From contig JAUCBN010000012.1 in NCBI GenBank assembly GCA_035048815.1, forward strand, positions 754,001 to 818,000: a stretch of 64,000 bases of DNA, in the 5' to 3' direction. The translations under genes were made by a program, and so were the position numbers. The DNA is from Abelmoschus esculentus (taxonomy: Eukaryota; Streptophyta; Magnoliopsida; Malvales; Malvaceae). The notes under the pieces were generated by a model, which ran no database searches, had not been told where the DNA came from, and saw only the letters and a program-made list of their open reading frames with translations. This document shows, in pieces, positions 61,768 to 64,000 of this stretch (position 1 is the stretch's first letter; the number at the start of each line of letters is the position of its first letter).

Positions 61768-64000
61768 TTATTTAAAATTAAAATTCAACAAGTAGAAAAC
61801 TGACCTTATAGAGCCGATTCCAGTGTTACGTATGTGGGCTATGTTGGGCCGATCCTCTCTCTTACATCGTCTTTCCAGCTGTGGACATCCCTCGATTCTC
61901 AGCTCTTGCAGTGCCGTGAGTCTCCTGACACCTTGGGGCAATGACAGCATAGTAGGACAATGCAAAATCTCCAAGCTTGAAAGCGAGGTGAGGTGTTGGA
62001 TCTCCAAGCTTTCAAGTTGTGAGCAATAACGAAGACTCAAGTGTTTAAGGGAGCAGAGATTATCCAGAACATCAGATGAAGACTTGAGACTAATTCTTTC
62101 AATCTCCAACGTCTCAAGGTGTTTATGATTTCTCAGTAGTCCATCAGGGAAATCCATAGATTCAGGGGGTCCTTCCAATTTGAGAGATGTAAGATTCGTG
62201 GCAGTCATCATCAAACAATTGAGTAAACGAACATTACCTCCAACAACAACCAGCTCTTTCAGAGATGGCAGCATTGGCAGCTCAACCAACTTAGGACAAC
62301 CTATGATGGTTAATGAGCTTAAGAGAGGAAAATGTTCTCCACCAGTACTTGTACTCCATTCCTCCAAGCATCCTGACCCATCTATTTTAAGAACCTCGAG
62401 TGATGGAAAACAACTTTCCATATCTCCATAGAAGCTGTTGTCGATACACTTCAGAGAACTCATTTCCCCAATAGTAAGGACCTTAAGGAAGCGTAATTTC
62501 CCTAGAGGGGGAAGTTGATCGCATCTTGGACAGGAATTTAGTTCGATTTCAACAAGGTTTGGTAGAAGCAGATTCATCATCCATTTCGGAAACCTTACAC
62601 CTTGGTAAGCAGATATGCGCAACTTCCTCAAGCTTGAAGGAGGTTGGAGAGCATCAAGGATCTCTTCATCATTTCTATGTACATCAGGACTGAATTCCCT
62701 GTAATCCCAAGACAACCCTAACGATCTTAAATTTTGCTTCTTTATCAAATTGGCATTTTTAGCTTCAGTTGAATTCTTCACATTGCGAAGTTCTGTGATG
62801 CTCAATTCTCCTTCAAGGTCCAACTCTTTTAACTCATCAATGCCACGACCATTCTCCTTTCCAACAATGAACTGGCTGAGCTTGCGCAAGCGTCTTAATT
62901 CTCCCACTCCACCAGGCATAGAAATTAGATCAGGGCAATCTCTGAGGTCCAAGTACTTTAGATTTTTCAATTTCTTCAAACCCTTGGATAACATTTGAAG
63001 ATCATAATCCCATTTGAGATTTAATGTCTGCAAGTTATGAAGGGAGCTTATTGATTTGGGAAGACCTCTAACTCCAAGACCAAGAAAGCGTAAATACCTC
63101 AGGTGCTTCAAACTTTTAGATGCAGATTTGCTAAATCTATTATCAGTACAATCCAAAACCTTTTGATGCTTTTGATTCATGATGAAGTTGGAAGGATTGG
63201 AGATGTTACAATAAAAGTAAGAATTTCTATCGAAGATCAACGAACGCAACGGTGGCAATTTGGATAAGTCTATAATGTTTATTGATGAACAGCTGCAGCC
63301 ATGAACAAACAAGTGACGAGCAGTTTTAGGTATTTTCAACCTCTCACCGGACTCAATCACACAACATTCGTGCCCCTTAATGGATCTTGCAAAGTCGTGA
63401 ATCAAATCATGCATTTTACAAGTAACAGTTCCATTAACATCCTCATTGATTTCTTGGAAAAAGGACCTCCGAGTTAATTCAGAGAATATCTCACACCCCA
63501 TATCATGCAAATCCAACGGTTCTCGAGAAGGAATAAATCCATTTGCCATCCACAGTCCTATCAGCTCATCCTTTATCATGACATAATCTTTAGGAAATAA
63601 GGAGCAAAATGAGAAGCACTGCCTCATGTACGAAGGAAGATGTTCATAACTTAACCTCAACACAGCTAAGATTCTACTGCCCTCGTCTTCTAAGTCCCAT
63701 ATCTTGCTGTCTCTGACATGTAACCATTCACTTTTCTGACTTTTGGAGCGCAATATGCTTCCGATGGCCTTAATTGCCAACGGTACCCGTCCGCATCTCT
63801 GCATAATCTGCCACCCAATTTTTTCCAGGTCCGCATTGCCTTCGTTTGTTCGCTTGCCAAAGGCTTTTTTCTTGAATAAGGACCAAGAATCATCATCTGA
63901 CAAATATCCCAAGTGATGAATAGGAACTGTGACCATCATAACAGCAACTTTCTCGAGTCGAGTTGTAACAATAACTGCACTTCCTCTCCCTCCAGACTGT
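61768..64000 (-). CDS. CC-NBS-LRR disease resistance protein, 5' end beyond the window
   Basis: Intracellular immune receptor of the RGA-type CNL class. The frame is open to the window edge; coding continues upstream of 64000, so the coiled-coil, P-loop and kinase-2 are outside. Visible in order: RNBS-B (GSAVIVTTRLEKV, about 63930-63990); a GLPL-region variant (CGRVPLAIKAIGS); RNBS-D/winged helix (QCFSFCSLFPKDYVMIKDE, GLWMANGFI); and the MHD motif intact as KMHDLIHDFARS. About 20 irregular leucine-rich repeats then run to the C-terminus (LRYLRFLGLGVRGLPKSIS, LKYLDLRDCPDLISMP, LEILHCPTMLSLP). The stop used gives a tail reading GIGSIRSVFYLLNFNFK, but a GT in ATAAGGTCAG just before it could be a donor, so the last dozen residues are uncertain. 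At least 743 residues are visible. No frameshift is seen. Confidence 0.9.
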   Translation of the reverse strand, partial: QSGGRGSAVIVTTRLEKVAVMMVTVPIHHLGYLSDDDSWSLFKKKAFGKRTNEGNADLEKIGWQIMQRCGRVPLAIKAIGSILRSKSQKSEWLHVRDSKIWDLEDEGSRILAVLRLSYEHLPSYMRQCFSFCSLFPKDYVMIKDELIGLWMANGFIPSREPLDLHDMGCEIFSELTRRSFFQEINEDVNGTVTCKMHDLIHDFARSIKGHECCVIESGERLKIPKTARHLFVHGCSCSSINIIDLSKLPPLRSLIFDRNSYFYCNISNPSNFIMNQKHQKVLDCTDNRFSKSASKSLKHLRYLRFLGLGVRGLPKSISSLHNLQTLNLKWDYDLQMLSKGLKKLKNLKYLDLRDCPDLISMPGGVGELRRLRKLSQFIVGKENGRGIDELKELDLEGELSITELRNVKNSTEAKNANLIKKQNLRSLGLSWDYREFSPDVHRNDEEILDALQPPSSLRKLRISAYQGVRFPKWMMNLLLPNLVEIELNSCPRCDQLPPLGKLRFLKVLTIGEMSSLKCIDNSFYGDMESCFPSLEVLKIDGSGCLEEWSTSTGGEHFPLLSSLTIIGCPKLVELPMLPSLKELVVVGGNVRLLNCLMMTATNLTSLKLEGPPESMDFPDGLLRNHKHLETLEIERISLKSSSDVLDNLCSLKHLSLRYCSQLESLEIQHLTSLSSLEILHCPTMLSLPQGVRRLTALQELRIEGCPQLERRCKREDRPNIAHIRNTGIGSIRSVFYLLNFNFK

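Overview
This is a eukaryotic nuclear window: AT-rich plant DNA with GT-AG introns, spliced genes separated by kilobases of AT-rich sequence, and many small non-autonomous transposons. Every gene is a plant family (GH3, GASA, LBD, QWRF, RSL-type bHLH, VSR, CNL resistance protein). The protein sequences and gene neighbourhood look like a eudicot, and I lean towards Malvaceae (cotton or a relative) from general resemblance only; the species is not proven here. Exon boundaries below were assembled by hand from splice sites, reading phase and family conservation. Each gene marked as complete closes in frame from ATG to stop.

Layout. 1-3.5 kb: AT-rich spacer with an hAT-type MITE and a LINE remnant. 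3.5-5.5 kb (+): GH3 auxin-conjugating enzyme. 8.4-9.6 kb (-): TXND9/phosducin-like protein with an apparent nonsense codon before the conserved tail. 10.2-10.6 kb (-): GASA/snakin peptide. 11.7-18.9 kb (-): LRR-WD40 protein resembling DHU1, with a 44-bp minisatellite in an intron. 19.3-20.2 kb: foldback transposon. 21.3-23.8 kb (+): intronless PPR protein. 25.1-26.4 kb (+): progesterone 5-beta-reductase/iridoid-synthase-like reductase, convergent with SWS1 (26.7-27.5 kb, -). 28.3-30.2 kb (-): clade-D PP2C. 31.5-32.65 kb (-): small ZnF-UBP protein, divergent over 290 bp from RPS29 (32.9-33.7 kb, +). 34.7-35.3 kb: second hAT MITE. 38.2-41.0 kb (+): QWRF protein. 41.6-42.4 kb (-): class II LBD. 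44.6-47.0 kb (-): BUB3. 47-54 kb: gene-poor, with a 2.06-kb nested foldback element. 54.1-55.3 kb (+): RSL-class bHLH, convergent with a vacuolar sorting receptor (55.6-58.8 kb, -). 61.8 kb to the window edge (-): 5'-truncated CNL resistance gene.

The genes do not form one pathway. Themes that recur are auxin and growth (GH3, PP2C.D, RSL bHLH, GASA), cell division and microtubules (BUB3, QWRF), recombination (SWS1) and light or stress signalling (DHU1-like, CNL). I found no clearly undescribed biological system. The most notable items are the TXND9 nonsense codon, the nested long-TIR element with a 10-bp target duplication, a perfect 23-bp hairpin near 31.1 kb, and a bHLH intron that would encode a hydrophobic segment if retained.
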